Assembly (NCBI RefSeq): GCF_030269925.1
Contig: NC_085116.1
Span: 7,812,001-7,876,000, forward strand
DNA from: Bombyx mori
Lineage: Eukaryota > Arthropoda > Insecta > Lepidoptera > Bombycidae
Reading direction: 5' to 3'
Length of the DNA: 64,000 bases
In this document: positions 1 to 11,300 of the stretch, piece after piece
Layout of the letters: each line of letters opens with the position of its first letter
Position numbering within the stretch: the first letter of the stretch is position 1
Notes under the pieces: model-generated
The model's database searches: none
What the model was told of the DNA's origin: nothing
What the model saw: the letters and a program-made list of their open reading frames with translations, nothing else
Program-made: the position numbers and the translations under genes

Positions 1-202
1 TTTCCCACGGAAATGGTGCATTCCGATACACACAACATGTCGCAGACCCAGTACAAGAAAAAATAAGAAATGAATAATACATATAAACCAAATTGTGTCG
101 CGTTACGTACTCAAAGAATAAAAAAAAAAAAATTATTCACAATAAAAAAAATAATAATAATATAAATATGTATTTTAGAACAAACTGTTACGGGACGGAA
201 CA
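1..202 (-). repeat. 3' LTR of Bel/Pao element (partial, cut by window edge)
   Basis: This stretch is repeated at 6084-6285 with no indels and one base change (t at 152, a at 6235). It is the part of the element's 3' LTR nearest the internal region; the rest lies left of the window. On the minus strand the LTR begins TGTTCCGTCCCG at 202, so it has a canonical TG start. Just inside it, 203-222 on the minus strand holds a purine-rich stretch (AAGGTGAGCGGCA) that can serve as polypurine tract. The near identity of the two copies implies a recent insertion. Confidence 0.85.
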
Positions 203-332
203 TGCCGCTCACCTTAAAAGCACGTAGTTGCTTTTAATATTCAAAAGTTAAAACTAATATCGAAAGAACGTAAAGCTTAAAAAACTTACTCGAAACTAAT
301 AAATTCAAAAAACTAATAATTAATGACTTGAA

Positions 333-3300
333 CTACTCCAAGGGAAGAGGACATATTTTAACCACGGGTCGTTTATAAAGGGAATTTCCCATTTTAATGG
401 TTACAACTCGTGTGATATTGTCCGAGCCGGGATGAAGTTCGTGGATGCGCGCCAACCTCCATTGCAACGGCGGCAAGCGGTCGTCGCATACCACCACAAC
501 AGTGCCTTCACGAAGGGCGACGCCCTTGTCCTGAAGCCACTTGTTACTTTGCTGAAGTTCGTGGAGATATTCTTTGCTCCATCTCTTCCAAAAGTGCTGG
601 ATGGATTGTTGAATCCAGCGCCAGCGAGTGAGACGATTCGGTGACTCATCTATCAATGATACGTCAGGCAGAGCTGTCATGGGCTCTCCGATTAAAAAAT
701 GGGAAGGTGTTAATGAAAGGGGATCCGAAGCATCTGAACTTAAAACGCAAAGTGGACGCGAATTTAAGATCGCTTCGACCTGACACAAGAACGTATGCAT
801 CTCGTCGTACGTTTGGATGCGATTACCTACAACGCGATGAAGATGGTGTTTAAAACTACGAACACCAGACTCATGTAGTCCTCCGAAATGGCTCGCGTAT
901 GGAGGTTGAAAGTGCCACGTAATTCCCTGTTGAAGGGTTTGTTGGTTAAGTGCGCTTTGCACAGATTCCCTTCGTAAAAACTCGTAAAGGTCTTGAAGAT
1001 AGTGGTTACACCCGACAAAGTTCTTTCCACAGTCTGAATAAATATCGGTGCATAAACCACGACGGGACGTGAAACGTCGCAGGGCTGCTATAAAGGCTTC
1101 TGTGGAAAGCTCTGAAACTAATTCGAGGTGTATCGCTTTAACGCTCATACACACGAAAACCGACACGTAACATTTTATAATTTTTGCATTACGCACCTTA
1201 TTGGCGCGCACGTAAAATGGACCAACAAAATCTACCGCGGTCTTTAGAAACGGTCGCGCGGGGCGAACACGAACTGCTGGGAGTGGTCCCATGCGCGGTT
1301 GATTGTGCGTCGGGCGCGCGCGGAAGCACTGCACGCAGCGATGTATGCGCTGCCGCACGATGTTACGGCTTGACAAAATCCAATAGCGTTGTAAAAGCGC
1401 GTAGCGAACGGACTGCGGTCCGGCATGTAAATTACATAAGTGTGCATCGTCAATAATAAGATTAGTTAAAGGGTGTTTTTTAGGTAGAATTAATTGATGT
1501 TTGGATTCAAATTGTAAAAGCGATTTATGGATTCGACCACCAACTTTAAGTAACTCGTCCGTATCATCCAAGTATGGCGTTAAACGACGCAAATTCGTTG
1601 ATGGTAATTTACCCACTCGGATATTGATTATGTCTTCGCTAAACACGGATTGCTGCGTAATTCGAATGAGCCGATTTAATGCGAAATTATATTCTGTCAC
1701 GGTAATGTACCTTGAAAACGATTGTTGTGTTTTTTTACATTTGTTGAAAAACCGAAAGATGAGTGCGGTGACACGAACAAGTTTCCCGAGCGACGAAAAT
1801 CGCGTAATAAAATCAACATCCTGTATAGGCGGCGCCGTTGACGCGCTGGAACACACCGATACGTTGCGTTTTTCTTCGCATGTGTCTCTTACGGGATTTT
1901 GAATCGGCCAGGAGTTCTGACCCAGATGTAGCCACGAGGGTCCGTGGTACCATAAGTCATGCTGTACGAGCGCGGCGGGCAAAAGGCCACGAGACGCAGC
2001 GTCGGCGGGATTGTCGGCCGACGGGACGTGGCGCCAGCGGTCCGCGGGTATGCGGCGCAAAATCTCACTGACACGGTTCGAAACGAAGGTTTTCCATTCG
2101 TGCGGAGATGAGTGTAGCCATGCTAGCACGATGGATGCGTCGGACCAAGCGTAGACCTGGTCGAAGCGAACACGACCACTGTAAGTGAGCATTACCTTTT
2201 CAATTAATTTAGATAAGAGGACTGCCGCCATTAGTTCGAGGCGAGGAATAGTGAGACGCACACTCAACGGTGCGACGCGAGTTTTGGCTATAATCAGGTG
2301 AGTTTGAATGAAATCTTCTTGATCTTTGTAACGAATATATACACATGCTCCGAAACCCTTCTCGGAAGCGTCAGCAAAACCGTGAATTTGTATCGGTTCG
2401 GGATTGGTATTGTTAAATATATAACGCGGAAATGAGATTTGTGAGATGAGTGGGAGCTCGTCAACGAAAGAAGACCACGAATTTACTATGTCAACAGGCG
2501 GCGTCTCATCCCAATCGACTTTGGCTATCCATAAGAGTTGAATCAAATGTTTGGCAAACAATGTGACCGGTGATAATAGCCCGAGGGGGTCGTATATTTT
2601 TGCTATTTCTGAAAGAATGACACGCTTTGTACACTTAATCGATGAAACTTGGACTTTAAAATTGAATGAATCAGATTTAGGGTTCCACTGTAAGCCCAGA
2701 ACCTTAACCTTTTTGTCGATCTCCATTTCAGCGAAGAGAACGTTCTCCGGCCGCTCACCATGAGACTCTGATGGCAGCACCGCAGCGAGTAACGCTGGCG
2801 AGTTGCTGTGCCATTTGCGCAATTCAAACCCAGCCGCCCCACAAATACCTATCAGCTCTTGTTGTAGCGCGAGTGCGCTGACTTCAGAGTCCTCGCCAGA
2901 TACGACGTCGTCGACGAAAACATCGTTAAGTAAAACGGGCGACGCGAGTTTGAACCGCTCGGCCTCATCTTGAGCGAGTTGTTTTATTGTACGCAGAGCG
3001 AGGTAAGGTGACGATTTCACACCGAATGTGACTGTACGCAAACGGTAGTCACGAATAGTTTGCTCTGGTGATGTGCGCCACACAATACGCTGAAAATCTT
3101 TGTCACTTTCACGAACAAGTATATTACGATACATTTGTTTTATGTCGGCAGTAAGCGCGATTGAATGGACACGAAATTTAAGAAGGACGTCCACTATGTC
3201 CATGTGAAGCTTAGGACCCGTTAGTAAAACGTCATTGAGCGAATACCCACTAGTTGAGCGACAACCGGCGTCGTACACCACACGTGTAGGCGTCGACTCA

Positions 3301-5645
3301 CTCGATTCTTTGACCACGCAGTGGTGCGGAATGTAATAACTTTCACTAACTGAAGGTTGATCATCGACGAGCTCCATGTGGTTGAGGTCTACGTATTCCT
3401 GGAGACAAGCGTGGTAATCAGCCTTCAACTTGAGGTTGCGTTCTAACCGATATTCTAGTTTATGAAGCCGAGCTAGCGCAATGGACCGCGACTCGCCGAG
3501 AGACGGTGCGTCGGGCTTAAACGGGAGGGCGACCACGTATCGCCCGTCCGCATTACGAGTGTGCGTCTTTTGAAAAAAGGATTCGCACAACTCCTCATCT
3601 GGAGTGTAACTCCGTTTCTCTGGTATTGATTCCAGCTCCCAAAATCTCTGAAGGTTGTCGTTGTCAAACGAGCTAAAACACACTTGAAATGAAGTTGGAA
3701 CAGAAGAATCTAAATCTAATTTGCCTAAAAGTAAATAACCGAACACACTATTCATAGCGATCGGCGTGCCCGGCGGGCCTACGATAGTGTTGCCTAGTAA
3801 CACGTGGGATAGTATATCCGCTCCTAGTAACATTTCAACAGGCTGGGGCGTATGAAAGTCCGGATCAGCTAACTTCAGATTTTTCAAATGTGACCACCCG
3901 GTATACGGTAAAGGTACACTTGGCATTTTTGGAATTAATTCGGGCAAAATTAACGCATTTACCGGAATGACAGGTTGTTGTTGACCTTTAGGCGCAATGG
4001 AACACGAAACTAAACCTTTTGGATGCACGGGTCCGGTGTCACCAATACCGAACACCGGCACGTTGCTATGCCGGCGCGCTAGACCTAAGCGCTGCACACA
4101 AGCTTCGGTAATAAACGATGCCTGGCTCCCCGTGTCTACCATGCATCTAACAGTGGAAATCGTCATATTATTACCTATGCCAATATCCACTAGTGCTGTC
4201 GATAACAACACTGTTCCAGTGCGAGCGAGAGGTAAGTTAGATGCGCAATTTCCGTGTACCGCGATCGGAGTCGGCTTCTCCTGCATAGGAGTGAGCGGAA
4301 CAACAATAGGTTGCTTGGTTTCGCTTGCAACCGCTAGCGCTTGAGCCGGTTGATTCGTAAAATGTAATAAACTATGATGTCGTTTATGACACGTTCTACA
4401 CACAAAATTAGAAATGCAATTTTTTACGTCGTGACCGACATTCAAACAATTATAACAAACACTTTTGTTTTGTACAAGGGAATACCTATCCTGTGGGGAA
4501 AGATTTAAAAACTCTGCACATTTTGTCAAAATGTGTGAACCGTTACACTTCAAGCAAGTTCGAACCTTATTACTATCGACTGTAGGTCGAGTTTGGTCTG
4601 ATGACACGTTGGCGGCAAACGATCGCTTTACCGGCGCAAAACTGTTCGGACTTACATTGTAGCTACGCGGCTGTAATGGCAGCGGATTACCTACCCACGA
4701 TATCTGTTTGTTAGCGTGCTGTGCGGAGGTACTTGAGGAGCTAGGAGATACCATTTCTTCCGCGGCGATTTCATGTTGTAAATATGAAACCAATGTGTCT
4801 ACTTCTGGAATATCGGATGGCTTGGCCAATGAACGTTCGAATCCCTTTCTCATACTACTCGGAATTTTACGTAGTAAAATTTGTAGGAGAACGAAACTCC
4901 ACTCATGAGTCGGAAAGTCCATGACCTCTAACGCCTTCATGTTTTCCTGATAGACATTTAACAATTTTCGTACACTATACGGAGATCTATCTGAACACGA
5001 TTCTATGTCTAAAATTCGATCTAGATGTTTCGACGCAATTACTCTTTTATTTTCGTAGCGGGTTAACAATATTTCTAACGCGATCGGGTAGTTATCTTCC
5101 GTGATAGGTATGGATTTGATCAGGTTATACGGTTCGTTTTTCACTGCAAGTAGAAGATATCTAAGTTTCTCTGCTTTAGAGTAGGCATTGTTGCTATGCA
5201 CTAACGATTTGAACAAATCATAAAATGATGGCCAATCCGTAGGATCGCCTTTGAATTCAGGTAAAGGTAAAGTAGGTAAATTTCTTTTATCGTTACCAAT
5301 TGCATCAAATGAACAATTACTTGACCGATTGAAACGGCGCTGACGCTCATCCATCGACTTTAACGAGTTTAAGTGACCGACAATTTCGTAGTACAAGTCA
5401 TTAAAATAATTACGAATCTTTATGTTATCATCTTTGCTAAATGATTTGGATCTGATGAGAAACTTTTCAATTTTAGTCTGAACCTTTGTAAACTTTCTTT
5501 GGTGAGCCGCCAGGTCTATAGTACGCGAGCGAAATTGTTGTTCGTTCGTCTTCGCGAGTAGAATGATACGTTTGAGTTCATCAAGAATTAAATCCCTTTC
5601 GAAAATATCTTGTTCACACGGCGATAATTCTTCACCTTCCGACAT
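333..5645 (-). CDS. Bel/Pao retrotransposon Gag-Pol polyprotein (intact frame)
   Basis: One unbroken frame encodes the whole Gag-Pol of a Bel/Pao LTR retrotransposon. The open frame runs up to 5777, but the first ATG is at 5645 (protein beginning MSEGEELSP), so I start there, giving 1,770 aa. Counting residues from 5777: three Cys/His zinc knuckles at 408-471, aspartic protease DTGS near 548-551, reverse transcriptase with FVDD near 954-957, and RNase H acidic residues near 1136, 1181, 1213 and 1259. The integrase has an HHCC finger (His 1446 and 1451, Cys 1481 and 1484) and a D-D-E triad near 1516, 1582 and 1636. The YVDD-type variant, the single fused frame and the domain order are typical of Bel/Pao. 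No stop or frameshift interrupts it, so the copy may be autonomous. It is a selfish element, not a host gene. Confidence 0.93.
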   Translation of the reverse strand: MSEGEELSPCEQDIFERDLILDELKRIILLAKTNEQQFRSRTIDLAAHQRKFTKVQTKIEKFLIRSKSFSKDDNIKIRNYFNDLYYEIVGHLNSLKSMDERQRRFNRSSNCSFDAIGNDKRNLPTLPLPEFKGDPTDWPSFYDLFKSLVHSNNAYSKAEKLRYLLLAVKNEPYNLIKSIPITEDNYPIALEILLTRYENKRVIASKHLDRILDIESCSDRSPYSVRKLLNVYQENMKALEVMDFPTHEWSFVLLQILLRKIPSSMRKGFERSLAKPSDIPEVDTLVSYLQHEIAAEEMVSPSSSSTSAQHANKQISWVGNPLPLQPRSYNVSPNSFAPVKRSFAANVSSDQTRPTVDSNKVRTCLKCNGSHILTKCAEFLNLSPQDRYSLVQNKSVCYNCLNVGHDVKNCISNFVCRTCHKRHHSLLHFTNQPAQALAVASETKQPIVVPLTPMQEKPTPIAVHGNCASNLPLARTGTVLLSTALVDIGIGNNMTISTVRCMVDTGSQASFITEACVQRLGLARRHSNVPVFGIGDTGPVHPKGLVSCSIAPKGQQQPVIPVNALILPELIPKMPSVPLPYTGWSHLKNLKLADPDFHTPQPVEMLLGADILSHVLLGNTIVGPPGTPIAMNSVFGYLLLGKLDLDSSVPTSFQVCFSSFDNDNLQRFWELESIPEKRSYTPDEELCESFFQKTHTRNADGRYVVALPFKPDAPSLGESRSIALARLHKLEYRLERNLKLKADYHACLQEYVDLNHMELVDDQPSVSESYYIPHHCVVKESSESTPTRVVYDAGCRSTSGYSLNDVLLTGPKLHMDIVDVLLKFRVHSIALTADIKQMYRNILVRESDKDFQRIVWRTSPEQTIRDYRLRTVTFGVKSSPYLALRTIKQLAQDEAERFKLASPVLLNDVFVDDVVSGEDSEVSALALQQELIGICGAAGFELRKWHSNSPALLAAVLPSESHGERPENVLFAEMEIDKKVKVLGLQWNPKSDSFNFKVQVSSIKCTKRVILSEIAKIYDPLGLLSPVTLFAKHLIQLLWIAKVDWDETPPVDIVNSWSSFVDELPLISQISFPRYIFNNTNPEPIQIHGFADASEKGFGACVYIRYKDQEDFIQTHLIIAKTRVAPLSVRLTIPRLELMAAVLLSKLIEKVMLTYSGRVRFDQVYAWSDASIVLAWLHSSPHEWKTFVSNRVSEILRRIPADRWRHVPSADNPADAASRGLLPAALVQHDLWYHGPSWLHLGQNSWPIQNPVRDTCEEKRNVSVCSSASTAPPIQDVDFITRFSSLGKLVRVTALIFRFFNKCKKTQQSFSRYITVTEYNFALNRLIRITQQSVFSEDIINIRVGKLPSTNLRRLTPYLDDTDELLKVGGRIHKSLLQFESKHQLILPKKHPLTNLIIDDAHLCNLHAGPQSVRYALLQRYWILSSRNIVRQRIHRCVQCFRARPTHNQPRMGPLPAVRVRPARPFLKTAVDFVGPFYVRANKVRNAKIIKCYVSVFVCMSVKAIHLELVSELSTEAFIAALRRFTSRRGLCTDIYSDCGKNFVGCNHYLQDLYEFLRRESVQSALNQQTLQQGITWHFQPPYASHFGGLHESGVRSFKHHLHRVVGNRIQTYDEMHTFLCQVEAILNSRPLCVLSSDASDPLSLTPSHFLIGEPMTALPDVSLIDESPNRLTRWRWIQQSIQHFWKRWSKEYLHELQQSNKWLQDKGVALREGTVVVVCDDRLPPLQWRLARIHELHPGSDNITRVVTIKMGNSLYKRPVVKICPLPLE

Positions 5646-6285
5646 TTTGCGAAACAAAAGATGGCGGGGGACGCTAAGAATCGAACGCGTGATTTTACAA
5701 TTTGAAAATGAGTACGTAAATACTGCTAAATAACACGACACAAACTGGAAAATATGTATCCGGTTCGAATGGACCAAATTTATGATTAGGATATGGCCTA
5801 GGTCTGACGACTTACCGTGAATCGTCCCGCAACCACGTCCGAAGGTCCTGGTAGAGGATGAGTATTGCCGACAGAATCAGTTCATCTATCCTTCACATGT
5901 AGTCATAGGTCACTGTCACTATTTTCCAGTTTTTTATATGAAAGGGGGAACTTTACACACTAATTAAATATTATGCGCGTGCCGATGCGGCTACAGCGGC
6001 TTCGCGCGAAAAACTCTTGTTTCTTGTTTTTGCCGCACTAACAGGCAGGCAAGTGGTGGCGCTAGTGTCGCGCCGAAGAACCATTTCCCACGGAAATGGT
6101 GCATTCCGATACACACAACATGTCGCAGACCCAGTACAAGAAAAAATAAGAAATGAATAATACATATAAACCAAATTGTGTCGCGTTACGTACTCAAAGA
6201 ATAAAAAAAAAAAAATTATTCACAATAAAAAAAAAAATAATAATATAAATATGTATTTTAGAACAAACTGTTACGGGACGGAACA
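5646..6285 (-). repeat. 5' LTR and leader of Bel/Pao element
   Basis: The 5' LTR starts (minus strand) at 6285 with TGTTCCGTCCCG and matches window positions 1-202 over 6084-6285. Its inner end cannot be fixed because the partner copy leaves the window. A TATA-like TATAAAAAAC on the minus strand near 5930-5940 is a plausible promoter, which would put the LTR end somewhere around 5.8 kb. A short perfect palindrome (CCATTTCC, 3-base loop, GGAAATGG) lies at 6081-6099. I could not identify the primer-binding site with confidence. Confidence 0.7.
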
Positions 6286-6737
6286 TTTGGCTTTATAACC
6301 CGGTAGTTGGTTCTGCATATTGATTAGAGGATTCCCAATAATGCCAACTCATTTCCCGAATCCATACTTATTGCAGCGTGATTGACGCTGTCATATCTCT
6401 GATTGTGTCACACGAGACATTAGGTTGAAGTTTCAACTGCATTCGAAACGGAACGCATACTTACGTCCTCGCAGAATATGAGTATGAGTTCTATTTAAAG
6501 CAACCATTAAAAATATATTTTAAAATGTCCAACGGTAGTCATCGTCTGTAGACTGAAAATAATGATGATGATTAAAATAACTAAACAATACCTAGAATTT
6601 ACAAATGTCAATTGACATTTAAAAATTAAATGTGCCTTTTAATAGGAAACATAAATGTGAATATCAGCGAATCATGGAAAAAAACAGTAGGTAGCAGAAA
6701 AAAGAAACATGGCGGCCATATCGTCTCCCTTTTTATG

Positions 6738-7030
6738 CAAATCCTTCACGGTGAAGGAATGACATCACTTCATCACTTAATAAACAAACCCAAAAAATTA
6801 TATAAATTTGCGTAATTACTGGTATTGTGATAGATAGATAGTAATTACCCACCTATTCCTACGGCGAAGTAGTTGTGCGTTTCTGTTTGAGGGGTGGGGG
6901 CATCCGTTATTTAACACAATTGAGACATCGACTCGATGATGGATGGAGGTATTCACGTTGTGACGTCCGATTAGACCCTATACCAAGTCAACCCCAAGTC
7001 ATTTCCTTCACCCATCTTCTCCATAAAAAA
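6738..7030 (+). repeat. Degraded Bm1-like SINE
   Basis: The order of motifs follows Bm1: a 'cacggtgaaggaatgacatc' segment, the 'aatttgcgtaattactggt' junction, then a degraded form of the body (gaagtagttgtgcgtttctg, gaggggtgggggcatccg) and an A-rich end near 7026. Divergence is much greater than in the younger copies further right, so this is an old insertion. The tRNA-like head is not visible. Confidence 0.6.
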
Positions 7031-7683
7031 ATCTGTAACTCCTAGCGCTCCGGTGTAGCTGCGGATTCGGACACGCAAATCAACGTGCACAGCTATCTGA
7101 AAGCATTAGTAAAATAATTTTTAGCAGTAGCTATCATAGAACAGAAGATATTTGACAAAGGCGTGAATCACTCTAACGACATTTTCAAGATATGTTTCCG
7201 TATCCATGAATAAGTTCCGAACAATATCATTTAGACCGTCTGTTCACCAAGCAATTTAACCCGCTCGGTAGCAGATCTTCCATTTGTCGTTTCCTTCAAA
7301 AAAATATTGAAATGTTTTTTCTTTCGTGTTCTGATAACTCTTCTTCTTAGTTGTTTGCACTATTGGCAAAGTGGTCGTGGTCATCAGTTTGGGTGGTGGT
7401 GCGCTTCACAAGACGTCTCCATTCCTCACATACTGCGTTCTTTCTTGTGCACTCTTTGAGAGAATAGCTTAGAGTGGCCTTTACTTGGTCGGTCCATCGT
7501 AACGATAATACCGTTTTAATATAACCAATAATTTTTAACAACGGTACTTTTCAGTAGGTTGCAGAGCGTTTCAAACAAATACCCGATAAATTTATTATAC
7601 CTTCTAAAGTACTCAGGTTAGAATCAATAATGTTTTAATTTTCATACATACAACATTCTAAAAAAACCTTATGGATAATTTTG

Positions 7684-7706
7684 CGAGAGAGAGAGAGAGA
7701 TATATA
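7684..7706. repeat. GA/TA microsatellite
   Basis: A run of GA dinucleotides passes directly into TA dinucleotides. It abuts a LINE-tail-like segment and may be its decayed 3' tail. Confidence 0.8.
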
Positions 7707-7960
7707 TACACTTTATTGCACACCAAAACACAATTTACATTTAAAAACAGTCAAAAAGCAGATAGATTTGTACAATACGCGGTCTTATCGCTAAAAGCTA
7801 TTTCTTCCAGACAACCGTTTAATTTAGAGAAAATCTGGAAAATATAAAAATATAGGAGGTATGTGTACCATTGACAATACATTATTATAGAAAATATATA
7901 CATACAATAAATACATATACATATACCGTTTACATTAATATGAAATAAGTAACTAAATAA
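7700..7960 (-). repeat. LINE 3'-tail-like remnant
   Basis: The stretch resembles a repeat common in moth genomes: a 'ctttattgcacaccaaaac' start, a 'gcggtcttatcgctaaaagc' core and a 'cttccagacaaccg' segment. This order suggests the 3' untranslated tail of a non-LTR element inserted on the minus strand, with the simple repeat at 7684 as its tail. The family is not certain and no coding part is present. Confidence 0.4.
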
Positions 7961-8303
7961 GAGATGAAGAAATGAGAAGAAAAAAAGATGCTGTTGACAA
8001 TGAGGTCAAATCATTGTGAATATTTTTCTAAGCATCTTCTAATTTATATCTTTTACAGATAAAAATTTTTAGTTCTTCCACAAAAAAAAAAATGACTTTA
8101 TTTAAGCGCAATTGTTCTTTCTTATGGATCACGTTGTGCAAAAATGGCTTAAGCACGCAGCCCCACACGTGTCGTGATAATGTTTCTGCGACGCAATAAT
8201 CAAGACTCACATTTTAAATCTACCATAGGAATATAATAAATTAAGAAAAAAGTTCTTACTTTAGATTGGGAATTGTAATGTCATTTTTTTTTTGTTGAAG
8301 TTA

Positions 8304-8356
8304 AAATATTTAAAAAGAGAAGTACTTTTACGCGGTACTTCTCTTTTTAAATATTT
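8304..8356. repeat. Perfect 22-bp inverted repeat with 9-base loop
   Basis: The left arm 8304-8325 is exactly the reverse complement of the right arm 8335-8356; the loop 8326-8334 reads ttttacgcg. The arms are AT-rich with a GAGAAGTAC core. Fully matched arms are unlike ordinary microRNA precursors, which contain bulges. A recent template-switch event or part of a transposon end is more likely. Confidence 0.9.
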
Positions 8357-11300
8357 GCCGTGGCCGATAGACAGCTTAACGTGTATGCCGCCGTTCGGCT
8401 TGAGACACGAAAAGGAAGTCTCAAATATTTTAGATGTACCCCAAAAACGGCTCAGAAAACGCCCTAAGACCTATAATTACACAAATTTAGAAATTTTACG
8501 GGATTCATTTTCACACTTCAATATTTTTCCTTAATGTTGAAAGTAGCTCGTAACATTTGTATACCAAGCTTAAATTTTCCTGTTAGAATACGGGCGTTTC
8601 TGGACTTACAACAAGTAAAAAGCTTACTAGAGTTAGAGAAATATTGATGAGTATTATCCTTAAAGTTGAAGAGCTTTTTGGTAGATTGGTGCTCAGCTCT
8701 ACTATAGCCAGGGCCGCATGATCAAATATATTAATCAGTATGGCTAGAATAATCAGACACTGCCGGAAAGACCATTACCATGTAAGGACACTAATGACTT
8801 AGAGATCATTTGTACTGATAAAATAGTTCTAGAGCTTATTTAAGAAGATGATGAATATAAAACTAATTTACTTTTCGAAATCTAAATTCATTCGGTGCGT
8901 CAATGAACTCGTTCCCGGAATATTCAATGAAAAGATCATCAACCGATTCTTATAGCTTGTAAAATCTCATGATAAATACCTCAATATGTTTATTTAGACA
9001 GCTTATAAATTTCTTGTTGAAATATAAGCTCGGTCCTTAATCGTTTTGTTTAAAAATGCCACTTTTATGTTCTAATTTTAAAATGTAACAACAGAATAAG
9101 GTCATTGAGCCTGACAGTACGACCGGCTGTTTGTCTTCTCTTCTCGTTATTGGTTAAATAAAACAAAGAGAGAAAAATGGACGAGCACAAAGTAGAAGAT
9201 AAATGGTCTAAGATTGGCAAAGTAAGCGCTAAACCGGGTCACCGACCGGCGACCGCCAAAAAAACTATCACGTTGAAATAAATAATTTGGGCATTTTACT
9301 TCACAGGTTTCTGTTCATTACCAATGATTTGTTTAGAGCTAGTAATTTTTACATTTGTGTTTAATGTAGTAAGGTCCAATACTAAATATAATCCAGATAA
9401 AAGTTTTCTGGCAGCCTAGCCGGCAGGTACCAATTTACCTGAGTAACTATTCGAAGCTTGTGATTTTCTATTTCTACCTCCAACTTTATGTCATTCACAC
9501 ATTCCCGATTTGACATATACGGCCTCCTTTGCTTATCGAAATTATAAAAAAAAAATTAATCGACTGGGATAAATTTCTTGATGAGTAACTGTTGCTAAAA
9601 TATGCAGGTAATATCGGAACACGATGTTGCCGCGCGGCCTACTGCCCTGACCCACATTGCTCATTATTGTATGTAGATTTTTTAAGTCATAAGTCAATCG
9701 TGGTTGAGACTTGAGAGTGATGATAGCCTCTACTCGTTTTCTCCGCCCACAGCACATATAGATGTATCTTGCCTCGTGACGTCGGTGCGCCCTTCCGTGG
9801 CCGCGCTCGGTAAATCAGAGAAATTGAGCCGGTACCACCTTTAATACGAGCACATGGTCTTTCTGTCCCACTGACCAACTAAAACGAAGATTACCGATTC
9901 ATTTTATGAGTAGCTCTATGTATTTCTGTGACAGTTCGAATTGTGAACACATTTTGGATTTTACGATACTTATGGTAAAAATATCATTTAACATTTTTAA
10001 GTAATCTTATGAAGCTTTATTACAGTGTGATTAAACGTAAAATTAATTAGACCGATGCATTTGATGTGATTCAAGTGTGTATATACAGCTTGGTGAAAAT
10101 CTTGGTGCAGCAAAAGATTTCTCTCGTGCGTCCGTATTCGGATTCAGGTCGAGCTTACCTCAGCCAAACATGATCCACTTAACCACAGTAAGAATTCATT
10201 TTGGAAGGCCACTAAGGAAAATCTATTTGGTGGTGAAAGTTTGTCGTATTTGTTGCTTGTTGTTCTTTTTTTAATTACCCCAACAACAATATTTGGTGAA
10301 AAAAAATATGAAAGACAAAAATAAAAAATAAACAAATTAAAAAGCTGTAAGCGGTTTGGAGAAAACTATATTTAAAATATTATTTATTATTCTAGATTGG
10401 TGCGACGGGCTTGCAATATTTAGTTTTCAATTACCCCTAGAATGCGTTCGTAATGCTAATTGTTTTGTGATAACTGTTTCACCACCCTAAAAACCGGAAT
10501 GCGTGGTTCGCGACACGCCGCGTTATCAGCGTGTTGTTATTTTATTCCGAATTTTATTAAAAATTTTACAAAAACATTACCGCCATGTACGTTTAGGTAC
10601 ATGCTAATGTACAAGGTCTGACCTCGGGAAGCGAGCAGTGGTTAATGTTAACCGTCGCTTCCTGGTTAACAACTAAAGATCGGGAAATCGTTTAGAATGT
10701 CAAGTTGATATTTTTGCACGACCGTGAGAACACACAAGGTCGACTCGATATTTTACAGACGTTAGTGATAACTTTGTGAAAAGTGATTTCGATTGAACGA
10801 CACTATCTATAATTTTGGCTCGGATCCAATAATATTATATTGACCTTGTATACAAACATTACGTTTGCTTTTACATGGTTTCGCTACTTCAATACTATAA
10901 AAAATATGTTTTACATACGATATCCACATGAATTCTTGTACAATGAACGAAATAAATAAATAATCGAATTTATTTTTAGTTATAATTGCGTAGATGATTG
11001 AACGTACTCCCCTCCCAAGTGGTTAAAACTGATTGCCAGAGTCTATAATATAATATAATTACGCGACACGCCGCCACCCGTTTTGAGCCACGAAGTCTCA
11101 ATTGTATTGTATAACGACTGTTCCATTTCTGCCGCAAAATAGCTCCAAAACCGCTTAATATTATATGGGTCTAGAGCTTCCTTGATAGACAATCTAAATA
11201 TAATTTTAAAAAAAAATGGTCGACACGCGGAAGCAGCAGCTGTGTCAAATTTGTCGCGGGCGACTCCTCACTATCGGTCGGCAGCGGTATCTGGCCGCGT

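Noticed and set aside
5646..5777. Upstream 44 codons of the Bel/Pao frame as part of the protein
   Set aside because: They open with TTG and contain no ATG; the region is more likely untranslated leader.
8304..8356. microRNA precursor
   Set aside because: Stem is perfectly paired and only 22 bp with no lower stem; typical precursors are longer and imperfect.
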